DNA of 64,000 nt. Origin: Symbiodinium sp. CCMP2592. Lineage: Eukaryota; Sar; Dinophyceae; Suessiales; Symbiodiniaceae. This document shows positions 10,717 through 22,489 of this stretch, one piece after another (the stretch's first letter is position 1; every line of letters starts with the position of its first letter). The position numbers were made by a program, and so were the translations under genes. The DNA is taken from positions 186,001-250,000 of the forward strand of contig CAJNDT010000143.1 of NCBI GenBank assembly GCA_905221615.1, in the 5' to 3' direction. The notes beneath the pieces are model-generated. The model did no database searches. It worked only from the letters and a program-made list of their open reading frames with translations, and was not told where the DNA came from.

Positions 10717-11060
10717 AGGCCGGACCTGGCATACTCCGTGGTTTGTCGGCAAACCGACCGTCTGGGACCTGGTGGATGCCACTAAATTGGTTCGCCATGC
10801 CAGGGAGACGAAGAACCAAGGACTGTTCTACACCTCATAACTGTGGCCGTGCAGGATGCCTCCTATGCTGCCGACTACGACATGAACGAGGGCACCCTAA
10901 ACCCTAAAAGCCGAAGCCGACGCGGGACAGTCGTGCCTCGCGGGACTACAAGAAGGAGATGAGCGGAGTGCTCTACCCGCTCGAGTGGCATTCGGCGGTC
11001 ATTCGAAGGATTTTTACATCGACCTTGCAAGCTGCATCTTGGGTCTACATGGCGTTGACA
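10715..11060 (+). pseudogene. Fossil copia-type retrotransposon, RT/RNase H fragment
   Basis: Interrupted frames give RPDLAYSV, then DLVDATKLVRHARETKNQG, then TVAVQDASYAADYDMNEG, and after a telomere-like CCCTAAACCCTAAAA insertion EADAGQSCLAGLQEGD and YPLEWHSAVIRR. In order these match the end of a copia reverse transcriptase (RPD), the connection segment, the DAS-type RNase H strand, and the later EW-S-x-R-I-R motif. Stops and frame changes rule out activity. It shows none of the ACTTC enrichment of the intact element at 22,587, so it is a different lineage. The telomeric insertion inside the domain is notable. Confidence 0.6.
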
Positions 11061-11200
11061 TCTTTCTGCCATGTTTATGGTTCGGGGTTTTGGGCTTTAG
11101 GGTTTAGGGAATTGGGGGTCCTTCAACCCTAAGCCCGAGACCCCAAGCTTGTCTTGGAGCAGCTTAAGCTTTGAACTTGAAGCCTTCACCGGGTTTAGGG

Positions 11201-11317
11201 CTTACCTGGAGGCTCATACCCTACCCCTTTTTTAGGGCGCCTACTTTTTAAGATAACAGATCCTAGCCATAAAGCTAGGTATCCTAAACATGGGGCAGGG
11301 TATCAGCCTCTAGGTAA
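11201..11317. repeat. Foldback element, IR family K
   Basis: Arms CTTACCTGGAGGCTCATACC and GGTATCAGCCTCTAGGTAAG. Closest relative 52,411-52,528. Confidence 0.75.
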
Positions 11318-11370
11318 GTAGCTGGAAGTCTTTGAGATCAGGATTCGGGTTGTTTTGTTGTAAAACGGCT

Positions 11371-11555
11371 TTGGGGTTTAGGGGTTAGGGTTTCGGGTTT
11401 AGGGTTTAGGGTTTGGGGTTAGGGTTTCGGGATTGTTTAGGGCCGAATAGGGTTTAGGGTTTCGGGATTGGGGTTTAGGGCCTAATAGGGTTTAGGGTTT
11501 CGGGATTGGGGTTTAGGGTTTGGGGTTAGGGTTTACTCCTAAAGCCTAAACCCCT
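11371..11555. repeat. Interstitial telomeric block with tandem higher-order unit
   Basis: TTTAGGG units are organised into a repeated longer unit that includes GGGTTTCGGGATTG, seen three times between 11,415 and 11,530, so the block has been tandemly duplicated. Confidence 0.75.
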
Positions 11556-11643
11556 AGCCATGCTGCACCTTAGGGTTTCAAACGTTTCTGGGCAGAGGGC
11601 CAAAAGGGTCAAATTGAGCAGGCTTGCATCAGGACTGTCCGTG

Positions 11644-11752
11644 AACTTAGTAGCTGAGTGGATACACTTTACACTTTTTGGGATAATCTTACCCACTATA
11701 ACACTGAAAGTGTACACTTTTGGGGAGGCTTAGGAACTCAGCAACTAAGTGA
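11644..11752. repeat. Foldback element, IR family S
   Basis: CTTAGTAGCTGAGTGG on the left and CTCAGCAACTAAG on the right, with inner arms ACACTTTACACTTTTTGGG and GTGTACACTTTTGGGG. Second copy at 63,802-63,912. Confidence 0.7.
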
Positions 11753-12079
11753 AACCCTGATATGCTCAGTATGCTTCAACGCATCGTGACTTGTGGCTAG
11801 GGTTGAGGGTTTAGGTTTCGGCAGTTTGTTAAGAAATCAAAGCTGTCGGGCATGCCAAGAAGCAGGTTCACCTCCTGTGGCTGGGCGGAGCCCTTTAATC
11901 CCTCTGGTCCGTGCAATCCCCGAAGCCCCAACCGTCAAATCCAGAACTCCGCTTTATTTTAAGTTTTGCATCGACTCCCGACGAAACAAAGATTGCAAGC
12001 TTGGAATTCCGTTCAACACTAAAGCCTTGAACCCATCCTCTTTACTTTTTGCGCGTACCCCGAGAGTAACCCTAAGCCC

Positions 12080-12190
12080 TACTTGGTGGTTCATGGTTAC
12101 ATATAAGTGCGGCTACAAGCAGGATAACTATAGTTCTAACCCATATTAGGGGACTTATAATCCGACTTATAACCACCCATGCACCTCCAA
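12080..12190. repeat. Foldback element, IR family G
   Basis: ACTTGGTGGTTCATGGTTAC and the ACCACCCATGCACCTCCAA end form the arms; the CCATATTAGGGGACTTATAA core is shared with other G copies. Confidence 0.7.
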
Positions 12191-12302
12191 AATCCTTCTT
12201 CATTATAGTAGTTAACTTTTATAATGCCTTATTTCTAATAGCCCTTATTTATGTATGGTACCAAACGAACCCTTCAAGGAGCCTTTAATCTAAGCCATTT
12301 AC

Positions 12303-12411
12303 AGGTGGGTAGTCATTAGGTGGGTAGTTTCCCATAAGCCTCCCATACCACTCCTATAAGGTAACGGGGGTCTTATGGGAGTACTATGGAAGAAGAACTA
12401 CCCACCTGTAA
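12303..12411. repeat. Foldback element, IR family Z
   Basis: ACAGGTGGGTAGT and ACTACCCACCTGT are inverted arms with inner CCATAAGCCTCCCATA and TCTTATGGGAGTA. Only one copy seen. Confidence 0.65.
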
Positions 12412-12540
12412 GGGGCTTCTATTTAAGGGAGCCCCGGAACCGAGAGGCCCTTCATCAGTTGGAAAATGCGCGGATCCCATTGGAGGCGCCATGGGGTGCT
12501 AATTCGGGGCTGTAGGGTTCCGCTTGTCGGCTTTGGGGGT

Positions 12541-12655
12541 TTACCTATAGTCTCCATTGTAGTTTCTTTTTTTGGTTAACCAAAATCTCTCTTATAGGAT
12601 CCTAACCTTAAAACTGGTTAACCAAAAAAAGGAACTACAATGGAGACTATAGGTA
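12541..12655. repeat. Foldback element, IR family H
   Basis: Very well preserved arms: ACCTATAGTCTCCATTGTAG and CTACAATGGAGACTATAGGT, with inner GGTTAACCAAA. Copies at 51,658, 53,221 and 59,603; half copies at 16,790 and 57,028. Confidence 0.85.
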
Positions 12656-13832
12656 GGGTTGAGATTTTCCGGTGTATGCTTGCGGGGTGTAGGGTTTGGG
12701 GTCTCCGATGTAGGCTTTCGGGTTCAGAGTTGATCGGGAGCCTACAGTACGCCCTGGTAGTCATACTACCTGCAACGCCTTCAAGGATGTGCTGGTGCTT
12801 GTTTTTGCGGCGGGAACTTTAATTAAGGGCTGAAGGGTGCCATTGTGAGTGCTATGTGATAAAAGATGTGTGTGTGTGTTTTCTTGGTGTAGTGCGTTTG
12901 CGGCTTTCGGGTTTTAGGCTGTTGACATTGGTAGGGGGCACAAAGTGGTTCCTGCCGAAGACCATTGACTTCGGGATTCGGAGATAATGTAGCTGGGTCC
13001 TTGCTACGGAACTTAAGTTGAGCAACCATAATTGGGATTTATAGTAACTCATATGGTTTCCTTATTCTGGTAACTTAAAAGGTAGGGGCCTGAGGAATCA
13101 GAGTTCAAGGTTGGTAGAGGAAGTTAAATAAGCAAAAACGAATAGGCAAAAGCGAATTTTAAAAGGGCTTGCAAGAGCGCCACAAGATACAATTTTGGCC
13201 ATGTGGACTAGATTTTGGCTCGAGATGATGGAGTCTTCACGGTTGAAAGGTTGTGTTGTAGTTCCGACTTGGAACCTTCCGGCTTACGCCCTAACAACCA
13301 GTTGGCAACATAGCAATTCGGACAGCACAACCCCGTGAACCCTAAACCCCGAATGCCAAAACACCCCGAATGCCAACCCTCAACCGTAGCAAGGAACCGG
13401 GAAGCCCCACCCCACACCACCTTAGCTGTTTGGTTCTTAGTCGGGAATGGGGGAGTGGGATATGGAGACTATTATTGGAGATTATACTGCGGTAGGACGA
13501 AAGTTTGACCTACTCCTTCTTTCGTCCAAGACAGGCCCCCATTGCCCCCTAGACTCGTAGCAAACAGGACCCACCAGTTACTCCTCCGGAACATTAAAGT
13601 AGTATAATTTCAAAACGGGGTATAAAATACTCCGCTGGCCAGGCCACGTAAATCGCACTTTTCGCTACTCCGCAGGATGTCCTAAAACAAGAAAGGTCCA
13701 GTAGGTCAAAACTTTCGTCCTCCCGATGTATAAACCCTAAACCCTAAACCCTATAGGGACTACTATAAGGACTATAGGGATCCATTCCCCCATTCCCCAG
13801 AAAAGTAAGCCCTGCCCAAATTGAAAGCCAAG

Positions 13833-13913
13833 TGGGGCTTTCCGAAACCCTAAATAGCAGGATCCTTATTAGACCCCGAAATAAGGTACCCCCTAGTTTC
13901 CGGAAACTCCCAA
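13833..13913. repeat. Foldback element, IR family C (left end short)
   Basis: Begins GGGGCTTTCCGAAACCC and ends TTCCGGAAACTCCCA; the loop has AGCAGGATCCTTATTAGA. The left arm has lost about 20 bases relative to 18,188 and 58,791. Confidence 0.65.
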
Positions 13914-14024
13914 GTAGCTCCAAGCGTATATAGATCATCAAACCCCGAACCCCTGAAGTCACTGAACCTCTAAACCCCGAAATGGGTTTAGGATCCATAG
14001 GTTTTGGGGATTTGGGTGGCGGAT

Positions 14025-14235
14025 CTCTAGGGTTTAGGGGTTTGGGGTTTTGGGGTTTTGGGGTTTTGGGGTTGGGGTTTTGGGGGTTTGGGGTTGGGGT
14101 TTTGGGGTTTTGGGGGTTTGGGGTTGGGGTTTTGGGGTTTTGGGGTTTGGGGTTTTAGGATTTTGGGTTTTGGGGTTTTGGGTTTGGGGTTTTAGGGTTT
14201 TGGGGTTCAGGGTTTAAGGTTTTGAGGTTTAGGCC
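14025..14235. repeat. TTTTGGGG-rich block
   Basis: Units of TTTTGGGG and GGGTTTGGGG dominate from about 14,040, instead of TTTAGGG. The block borders an ordinary TTTAGGG run at 14,024-14,040. No coding content. Confidence 0.85.
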
Positions 14236-14314
14236 TTACCTAAGAGATCCGACTCAGGCCATTGATTTCGAGTTCCTGATCACTGCGTGGGCGAGCCCAG
14301 GTCTTGCAGTAGAG

Positions 14315-14435
14315 GACTAGGTTCCTGAGCAGTACCCTTTATGCCCGTTTTGTCGTAGGATTTCAGGGTTATTGAAACCGAATAGTAGGAAAAAGGCTAC
14401 CCTAATCATTAGAGGGGGGATTCAGGAGCCTAGGA
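14315..14435. repeat. Foldback element, IR family J
   Basis: ACTAGGTTCCTGAGCAGTAC on the left and TTCAGGAGCCTAGGACTTA on the right; inner GGAAAAAGGCTACCCTAAT. Confidence 0.7.
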
Positions 14436-15031
14436 CTTACTTCAAGGCTAAAGGTTAGGTACTGCCCCCATACAGTAAGAGTCTATAATAGGTCTACTAT
14501 TGAGGTCCTAATATATCTTGATTATGAATGATATTCAACTATTATTGAGTGGGGTCCATACCCTAGATAAAGGGCTTAGCGTTGGGGGTGAAGTTTTCTG
14601 GAGTTCCACCGAACCCTGCACAGGGGGTTTTAAACTTCTAGCCCTCCACTCAAACCTGAGCCAGATCGTGTTTCAAGCGATCTGTTCGACTGGCAGTTCG
14701 TAACCGACGACAACCCCAGATGACCCCCTGACCACAAACTGCCATGACGCGCGTTGTTTTGTATGTTGTTGTATGCTGGCTATACTTTGTGTTGTAAGCG
14801 CGTTGATATTCGGACCTTGCAAGAGCCGGGTAATGTTGTCAAGGTAACATTGACGGTAACATCCAATCCTGGCAAATCCATGAAAACTCCGCGCTATTAC
14901 ACTCTGAACCCCGCGTCAGCATTGAATTGAGTCCGTAATCCTCGATTGCAAAATCCAACACGGTTAGCTTAAACCCCGTACACCCTAAAACCGTCAACCC
15001 AGATCGGATCCGACAGCTGACCCTGGGGCCC

Positions 15032-15107
15032 AGTTACCTAAATAGTAGGTTACCAAGAATGTATTGTATACCCCAGTAACCTGCTATTTAGGCAACTGGA
15101 GCCCTGG
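15032..15107. repeat. Foldback element, IR family X
   Basis: CAGTTACCTAAATAGTAGGT and the CCTGCTATTTAGGCAACTG end are inverted arms around an AT-rich loop. Single copy seen. Confidence 0.7.
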
Positions 15108-15111
15108 GGTG

Positions 15112-15580
15112 AACCCTAAACCCCCTAAACCTAAACACACTAAACCCTAAGCCCTAAACCCTGAACCCTAAACCCTAAACCCCAAGCCCTAAACCCCTGA
15201 ATCCCCAAACCCCTAAACCCTAAACCCCCAGACCCCTAAACCCCAAAACCCCTAAACCCTAACGCACAAAAAGCCCTGGATTCAGAGGTGTGTGAAGGCG
15301 AAGTCTTGGAAGATCGCCTTGCTCCGAGCTTCACAACTTAGGGTTTAGGGCTTGGTGTTTAGGGCTTAGGATTTAGGGTCTAGGTTCAGGGTTTAGGGTT
15401 TATAGGGCTTGGCGGTTAGGGCTTAGGATTTAGGGTTTAGGGCTTAGGATGTAGGGTTTAGGATTTAGGGCTTGCGTTTAGGGCTTAGGATTTAGGGTTT
15501 AGGGGTTAGGGTTTAGGGCTTGGCGTTTAGGGCGTAGGATTTAGGGTTCAGGGCTTGGCTTTAGGGTTTAGGGCCTAGAG
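15112..15580. repeat. Opposed telomeric blocks
   Basis: C-strand units (15,112-15,262) are followed by G-strand units with many TTAGGGCTTAGG variants (15,338-15,580), separated by about 75 bases of unique sequence. Confidence 0.8.
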
Positions 15581-16189
15581 GGAGGGTTCCAAAAGGGTTG
15601 CGCAAGTCTCTGTTATAATGCGTTTTGGAAGATTGGGTTTAGGGTTTAGGGGTTCGCGGCTGAGAGTTTTGGGTTTAAGGTTCAGGGTGTTGCGTTCGCG
15701 TTGTTTGGACGGAAGTTCACAATAAACTCAAAACCTCTAAACCCTAAACCCTAAACCGCATGAGTTTGGGCTGGCTCTCCGGGATTCATAAGCAAGCGGT
15801 TTTCAACGGCTTCTGGCTGCCTTGGGTCCAAGCTCGACACCAGGTGCGGCAAGAACTCTGCAGATTTTGAGCGTCCCATCGACATCGCTGATTGCCCTGA
15901 TCGCTTCGATATCATGCATGCGATGCATCGCGCAGCCAACCCTAAACTCTGTAAAATAAGCTTGCACCGTTCTGTCTCTGCCGAAGCTTTTGCGGAATCG
16001 TAAGGGGCTTTTCATCGTGCACTTGCTGTGATGACAATCAGACAATCCTACCCAAGATTTGGGACGTCAGGGGTTCCGAGATTCATGACCCTAGTGTAGG
16101 AACCTGATTAAGAAACCCTGGGCCTATAGCCCTAAAACTGTAGGGTTTATATCAGGAACCCTAATCCTAAACCCTATAACCCCTAAACA

Positions 16190-16674
16190 CCTATGTACGT
16201 GAGCTGAGGGAGTTCATGCGGGAGTATGAGAACTTCGTGGTGAACGACCAGGGGGCGGAAGTTAGTTGGGCGCTGGGCAGCTGGCTTGCACAATCCCAAT
16301 GCGGTGCCGAACTTCAGGATATGTGCGAAGAAGTTATTGCTGACAGGGCCCAGGGGCGAACTCGAACCACCCACGTGCTACCTCTTCGACGTGAGCCTGC
16401 CGACCCCGCTCTCCGACAACGTCTCCTGCAGTGGACTGGCAGACTCTGTGGATACATGGCGACCGTCTACGAGCGTGGCATGCTGGAAAGCCGGCCTGGC
16501 ACCATGGAGGACCTCATCGCGGGAGCTCGGTATGTTCGAATTGCCGATATGAGAGGGAGACGCGCCTCTTCGCAGAGCAGAAGTCCTCCAAGGAGCCGCT
16601 CACCTGTTCGTCGTCCTGAGATGGAAGACGACACCTCATCCCACCATAAAGTTATGCCTAAGAAGAGTTTTTAG
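16190..16674 (+). CDS. Hypothetical protein exon with Arg/Ser-rich tail
   Basis: One open frame from at least 16,190 (TYVRELREFMREYENF) to the stop ending at 16,674. The first in-frame ATG at 16,216 would give 152 residues. The body is charged and well mixed, including SWALGSWLAQSQCGAELQD; the C-terminus has SQSRSPPRSRSPVRR, an RS-like stretch typical of RNA-associated proteins (inference only). A telomeric block and a family H half element flank it. No recognised domain; it may be the last exon of a gene starting upstream. Confidence 0.45.
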
Positions 16675-16744
16675 GTCTAGGGGACGTGGTACCTGCAGTA
16701 TGCATTGAAGTCCTTTTTCGGGTTACCCTATGGGACCCTCCATA

Positions 16745-16778
16745 TATGTGTGCATATATATATATATATACACACACT
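16745..16778. repeat. TA/TG dinucleotide repeat
   Basis: Short TATA and GTGT run; low complexity. Confidence 0.7.
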
Positions 16779-17071
16779 GTTAAATTAAACAGGAACTACA
16801 ATGGAGACTATTATGAAAGTTGTAGCTAGTCTTCACAAAGGTTCTCCCCAACAAGGGCCCTAACCCTTAAAACCCATGTGCTGTAAGAAGGTTGTATCCT
16901 AAACCCTAAACTCCTAAACCCTAAACCCTAAACTCTAAACTCTAAAACCCTAAAGCCTAAACTCTAAACCCTTTTTCGGCCCCAGAGCCCAAAAGCCTTC
17001 GCTGATACGAGGTCCTCAAGCTTCTGGTAGACGTGGAGGCTTTGAAGCTCACTCTCGACTCGCAGGAGTCT

Positions 17072-17282
17072 CGGTTCCGGGTTGAGGGGTTTAGGGCTTA
17101 GGGGGTTTAGGGGTTTAGGGTTTAGGGGTTTAGGGTTTAGGGTTTTAGGGGTTAGGGGTTTAGGGCTTAGGGGGTTTAGGGCTTAAGGGCATTTGGGGTT
17201 TAGGGGTTTGGGGTTTAGTTTAGGGGTTTGGGGTTTAGGGTTTAAGGTTTTAGGGTTTAGTTTGGGGGTATGGGGTTTAGGG
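17072..17282. repeat. Interstitial telomeric block, G-strand
   Basis: TTTAGGG, TTTAGGGG and TTTGGGG units; the largest uninterrupted G-strand block in the first 20 kb. Confidence 0.85.
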
Positions 17283-18187
17283 TTCCGCGGCAAAGCTTGA
17301 AAGGTTACCGGAAGGGCACTTTCGGCTTTAGACTTTAGGTGGCAGGTTGCAATGATTAGGTAGGAGGGTTTCGGGTTTCGGGGGCTTGGGCTTTTAGGGC
17401 TTGGGGTTTTGAAGGTTTTGTATCTTTGAAAGATTTCCTCGAGATCCAGTAGCCATAGTTATATTCTACAGGTAGAGCTGTCCTTCACAGGCTCGGGAGG
17501 TTGCGTTCACGAGGGGCGGCTGCAGGCCAAGCTTTGGGGCTGCGCTTCTTTCATCCAGTTGGCGAAGCCATTTTGAGGGATTATAAACCCTAAAACCTAG
17601 ACCCTAAAACCTTAACCCTATACCCTAAAACCTTAACCCCTAAATAACCCATTAGGGTTTTCGGGTTATTCAGGGTTTAGGGCTCAGGGGTTATCTTCGA
17701 TCGGAAATCTCTCCGAAGTCTGATATATGCAACCTCGGAGCAACAACAAACTACTCGCAGATTTTGCGCCTAAACCCCGGTTTAGGGTTTAGGGCTCGTG
17801 GGATTCATACCTTGATGCCGAACCTTGTAAAATGCCGTAAACCGGGTCATACTTGATATTTTGGACCAGCTAGCCTTGCATCCAATCTGCCACGTGCGGC
17901 CAAATGCCCATGAGCGTGAATCTGAAGTCAGCCAGTCAGCCTCAGCGGACACAGGCAAGCCCGTCACATATAGTATGCAATGATACATTACACATGTATA
18001 CTGTAATGCACACTATAGTATGCAAGAACTCACTAGCATGTAACAGCATGTACCATAAAATATACTATAACAGGTTTGCTTTGCACTGCAGCTTGAGGGT
18101 CTGTATGATCGTGATCGCAAGAAAACTACAGGGTACGAAGTCGTCAAATCCTCCGCAACCACACCCTAGGCCTTAAGCAGTACACTG

Positions 18188-18291
18188 GAGTTTCCGACAA
18201 TATAATAGGGGACCCTAATATACTACCCTAAATAGTAGGATCCTTCTTTTGGGGACCCCAAATAAGGTACCCCTAATTCTCGGAAACTCCC
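18188..18291. repeat. Foldback element, IR family C
   Basis: GGAGTTTCCGACAATATAAT and the CTAATTCTCGGAAACTCC end; the loop has TAAATAGTAGGATCCTT. Confidence 0.75.
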
Positions 18292-18732
18292 ATACAGAGA
18301 GCCCTGGACCTTCTCCCTAAAGCCCTAAATTCCCAAAATCGTCCCTAGACCTTCAACAGCCCGAGGGGCCTGAACCTTCGAAGCCGCGCAGATCCCAAAA
18401 CGGGAGCTGTTTCCTCAGCTACTCGAGGCCTAAACTCATTACCAATCACCTATACTGTTTTGGGGTTCCTTTAAGGGTTCCTTTTAAAGGGATCTATAAG
18501 GATTATGCAGATTACAATACTATTTTTGGGTGGATTCCTTATTATGAGTATAGTATACTAGGCCCCAAAAATCCTGGTATAATTATGAAGGCCTCTGTAG
18601 TCGCTCTTTCCTCAGCTACTCAGGCAAGCCTGGGGCATGGTTTTCACAGCAGCTTCAAAGCTCCACAAGCGGGCGGCCCACCAGGCAATCGTGTCTTCGT
18701 GGGTTTAGGGTTTAGGGTTCGTGTTACTTTAT

Positions 18733-18831
18733 AACCTACCAAAACCTACTTTTTTGTAGGGTCCCTAGAATATCCATGTCAGGATTTATATGAAGAACCT
18801 ACAAAAAAGGTAGGGTTTGGTAGGTTAAGGT
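18733..18831. repeat. Foldback element, IR family Q
   Basis: AACCTACCAAAACCTACTTT pairs with AAAGGTAGGGTTTGGTAGGTT. Second copy at 45,586-45,682. Confidence 0.8.
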
Positions 18832-18841
18832 AGATAGTAAC

Positions 18842-18943
18842 AATACTCGGTTACCCTTTTGCCCCCTTTTTTCAGGGTCCCCGCATCACCAAATAATTCG
18901 AAGAAGGGTACCCTGTCATGAAGGGGCCACCCAGGAACGCAGA
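18842..18943. repeat. Foldback element, IR family J
   Basis: GGTTACCCTTTTGCCCCC on the left and AGAAGGGTACCCTGTC on the right, immediately after the family Q element. Confidence 0.65.
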
Positions 18944-19612
18944 ATAATAGAAGGCTTCCAACAGACAATGGGGATTGAAGGCCATCTCATATCGTTTTAT
19001 ATTACGGATATCACACGTATTTAAAGGAACATTGTTTACCAAGGACTATATATTCGTAAGTATTGAGCTTACGGGTAAGAGGGGTTTGGGAGCTTGCATT
19101 CGAGGTACACGGTGTGGTGCGCTTCAAGGGTTTCAGGCTGTCTCATTGACACCGCAAGCCCTAAACCCTATATCCCGAAACCCCTAAACCCTAAACCCCT
19201 AGACACCCAACAAGCCCTAAACCCCGAAACTCCTATAACCTTAATCGAGACGTTCAGCTTCAATGTCACCAGGCTGGTTCTTCGGCGGGAGGCGGAGTAT
19301 TTAAGCAGCCCGCGCCTAGCAGACTGCGAATTTTCATGTCCGCAATCTCCCAAAAAATAGTCGAAACCCTAAACCCTAAACCCGAAACCTCCAAGTTTAA
19401 ACCCTAGAGCCCAATACGGGTTGAGAGAGCCTAGTGATAGCGTGACCTCAAAAAGGGCCCAAAAGATCTTAGGGTTCAAGAGGTCATTAACCCTGCAAAC
19501 CTTCAATCTTGAACCCGTCCCGAGTCCCGCTACTAGATGGAAGCTTCACAAGCTCCCGGGGTCAGCGGGGAACCCCGATAAAGGTACCCCCCTTCTTCAC
19601 AACCCTGTAGTG

Positions 19613-19706
19613 AACCCCACAAAGTCGGAACATGGGTTCAGGAGATCCTATACTTTACCTCAAGGGCATGAAGATATTGATGTTCCAACTTTTTGGATTC
19701 TACTAC
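19613..19706. repeat. Foldback element, IR family M
   Basis: CCCACAAAGTCGGAACATGG and GATGTTCCAACTTTTTGG arms; more diverged than the copies at 1003 and 55,283. Confidence 0.65.
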
Positions 19707-20473
19707 AAACTCTAAACCTCCAACCCCGAACCGTAAACCTTGAGCCCCAGATTGTGCTACGGAGCGTGTGAAAAAACAGCTGACGGCAGTCGACGTCTGA
19801 GCCTGCCTGGTCAACGCAAGAGTTTGGAATCCAAGCATAGTGAAAACACTCCAAGACCACCCCGTCACGATTCAAGGGCGGTCGTGGTTGTCGTGCATCA
19901 TCGCAGAGTCAGAGATTTAAAAACTATCATACCCGACACTGCATAATGGCTTGCTTTCGCCGGCGATCGACAACCTCCCAGAAACTACTGCTTTTTTGTC
20001 AGCTGACATACGGAACCACCGCCTCAAAACCTAAAGCCACCTAAAGCTCGAAGATGCATGACTCGAAGCTTCGAAGCCACTGGCAGGCCCTCATCCCGAA
20101 GCCCAAGCCCGAAACCCTTAAACCCTAAACCCGAACCCCAGCCTGAAACCTGTTAAGCCCGAAACCACGCCAGACCGCTGTTTAGGGTTTAGGGTGCTAT
20201 AAGGGTACTCAATACATGGCACCATAAGGGTACCAACCACAAGGATATTAGAAGGTGCACCGAAGCCACTATCTGTCACGTACTAACTGTAGGTTTTCAG
20301 GCTACACTGCTACACCTTAAACCCTAAACCCAAAACCCCTCCACCCTAAACCCCTCAACCCTAAACCCCTCAACACGTCCTAAACCCCTAAACCCGAAAT
20401 CCTAAGTTTCAGGCAATGGCCCGCGTCGTGGAGAGCCCAGCTCGCCCCAGACCTCTCGATGCCAAGGCCAAAA

Positions 20474-20575
20474 TGGATGGTTTTCTAAATTAGGGTCCCT
20501 TTTTGGGTCCTTATTATAATACGGCACCTCATATTTAGGGTACCCAAAAAGGGACCCTAATTTTGAGAACCACCC
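20474..20575. repeat. Foldback element, IR family I
   Basis: AAATTAGGGTCCCTTTTTGG and CCAAAAAGGGACCCTAATTT are perfect inner arms around AATACGGCACCT. Confidence 0.8.
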
Positions 20576-21045
20576 AAATGAGTTGCAAAAATGGCTGTAG
20601 TAGGCTTTTAGTGCTGTTAGGAATTCTGCTTGTAGGGTTTTGGGCTTAAGGGTTTAGGCTTCAGTGCTCGTAGCAGATATGTTTGTAGGGTTTACGGCTA
20701 AAGGATTCAGGGTTTAGATTTTAGTGCTCTTAGGAGCTATGCTTTTGGTGTTTAGGGCTCAAGGGTTTTGGCTTTAGTGCTATTAGGAGTTATTGTTTAT
20801 TGATGACGCCCCATGGATTATGAACAAGTCATGTTATTGTGGTTCTAAGGGTACTAAAGTAAAAGCGGTTCAAATCTTTTGGGTTTTGGGGCCTCCGGGC
20901 TTTTGGGTTTCATGGTTGTGAGTTTAGGGCTTTAGGGCTTTAGGGCTAAGATTCGGCGGGGCTTACGCCGTAAAGGCGCTGGGGAAGTCATAAGTTTCAT
21001 GTCTTGAGATGCGCTGGCTTGGCCGAAGGCAGCTTTAAGCTGATC

Positions 21046-21212
21046 TGATGATGATATAAGCCTGCATTACCTTAATGACCCTAGGCTATACCTTAACCCT
21101 GAAGAACCTACCTTTTTAGGGTCCCCTATTATGATTTCCTTATATAAGTCCTTAAAAAGGGTTCTTCAGAGTTAAGGTAGGAATTATAGATTACTATGGG
21201 GATTGATCATCC
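21046..21212. repeat. Family E remnant interrupted by a family B element
   Basis: Left part GATGATATAAGCCTGCATTA is the family E start, and GGAATTATAG after 21,180 resumes its middle. The B element occupies 21,089-21,179, bounded by TA. The right E terminus is degraded. Confidence 0.6.
21089..21179. repeat. Foldback element, IR family B, nested in family E
   Basis: TACCTTAACCCTGAAGAACC and the GGTTCTTCAGAGTTAAGGTA end. The core is inverted relative to other B copies (CCCCTATTATGATTTCC). Confidence 0.75.
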
Positions 21213-21676
21213 GGCGGAACCCTTACCTGGAACCTAAGCGATTCGGCTGGCCATGAACCGCCTGACCAGGGTTTCGGGGTTTAGGGCTTCGGGTTGAGCC
21301 TGGTTAATGGACAGTATTGCTGAGGCAGGACACTGCTAGCTCACCTACATCCGAAACCCTAAACCCTAACACATTTGGGTCTGCAGTGTCTCGTGCGTTT
21401 ACACTGGTTCGTGCGATGTTGCAATCCGCTCTTCTGGTCCAAAGCCTATAAACCCTTACACCCTAAACCCCTAAACCCTTAAACCCCAAACCCAAAAACC
21501 CTAGTAGAGGGGCCAAAATAATTACCAAAACGACTATGGGGGTTCCGCAATATGGTCATAACCTACGGTGCCTGGCCTCATCTAGCGAAGATTTTTCTGC
21601 AGCCAGGCTTTTGCGGCTGCAATTGCTGAGTTCGAGCGCTTGGGTGACAATGTGGGGTTGCCAAGAGTGAAGGTTT

Positions 21677-21802
21677 ACTTAAAGAGTCATGGGACTTCGG
21701 ACTTAGGAACTGAGGTTGTTATTCGGATAACTCTGTATTTATATTACTTCTAAGCCTGCTAAGGTACCTATACCCATACTAAGTCCCGTGATCCTCCAAG
21801 TA
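21677..21802. repeat. Foldback element, IR family F, diverged
   Basis: TACTTAAAGAGTCATGGGAC and the GTCCCGTGATCCTCCAAGTA end are the arms. Confidence 0.7.
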
Positions 21803-22261
21803 GACCCTAAACCCTAAACCCTTAACCCCTGTAGATCCCTTAAAGGCGCCCCATGATCCTCCTGGTAGCGTTTAGGGCGTACGGCGTAGGGTATGGGTGC
21901 AGGCTGTATTATTGCCCTCGGGTCGAGGTTCGAGATGAGGAATAGGGGTTTAAAGGGTTTAAGGGTTTAGGGGTTTAGGGGTCTTGGGTTCAGGGGTTTT
22001 GGGTTTAGGGGTCGAGGGTTTAGGCCTCCGTCAAACGCTGAGTTTGGTTTGATTCCGGTTGAGATTTTAGGGCCAAGGTTAGGGCATAAGCCTAAGCCGG
22101 GTAACCCCAACAGCATCCTGCACCCTCAAACCCTAAACCCCTAAACCATTGAACACTAATGGAGCAAAACATTTAATCAGGATCAAAAATCTGAGCCCCC
22201 AGGGATCAAATAAAAATGATGACAAGATCAAGAAGACATTGTGTCTCACCTTTACTTGTGT

Positions 22262-22403
22262 TATTCATACCAACAACAACAGCAGCAACAACAACACCAA
22301 TAGCACCAATAACATCAACAACACCAACAACAACACCACCAGCAATAATAGCAATAACACCAATAACAAGACCAGCCCGCAACCGCAACGACAACCGACA
22401 ACC

Positions 22404-22489
<86 letters not shown>

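Larger units (their letters stand above)
17300..22250. other. No confident gene; repeats and unique filler
   Basis: Contains foldback elements of families C, Q, J, M, I, B and F, telomeric scraps at 19,155-19,385, 20,320-20,400 and 21,956-22,030, and unique sequence. Open frames at 17,904-18,176, 19,421-19,771 and nearby are short and read like telomere-derived or random translation. Confidence 0.5.

Noticed and set aside
17560-17585. Dinoflagellate spliced-leader-like sequence (GAAGCCATTTTGAGGG)
   Set aside because: Only a partial match to the spliced leader as I remember it; no 5' end, no donor in place and no tandem SL-gene context.
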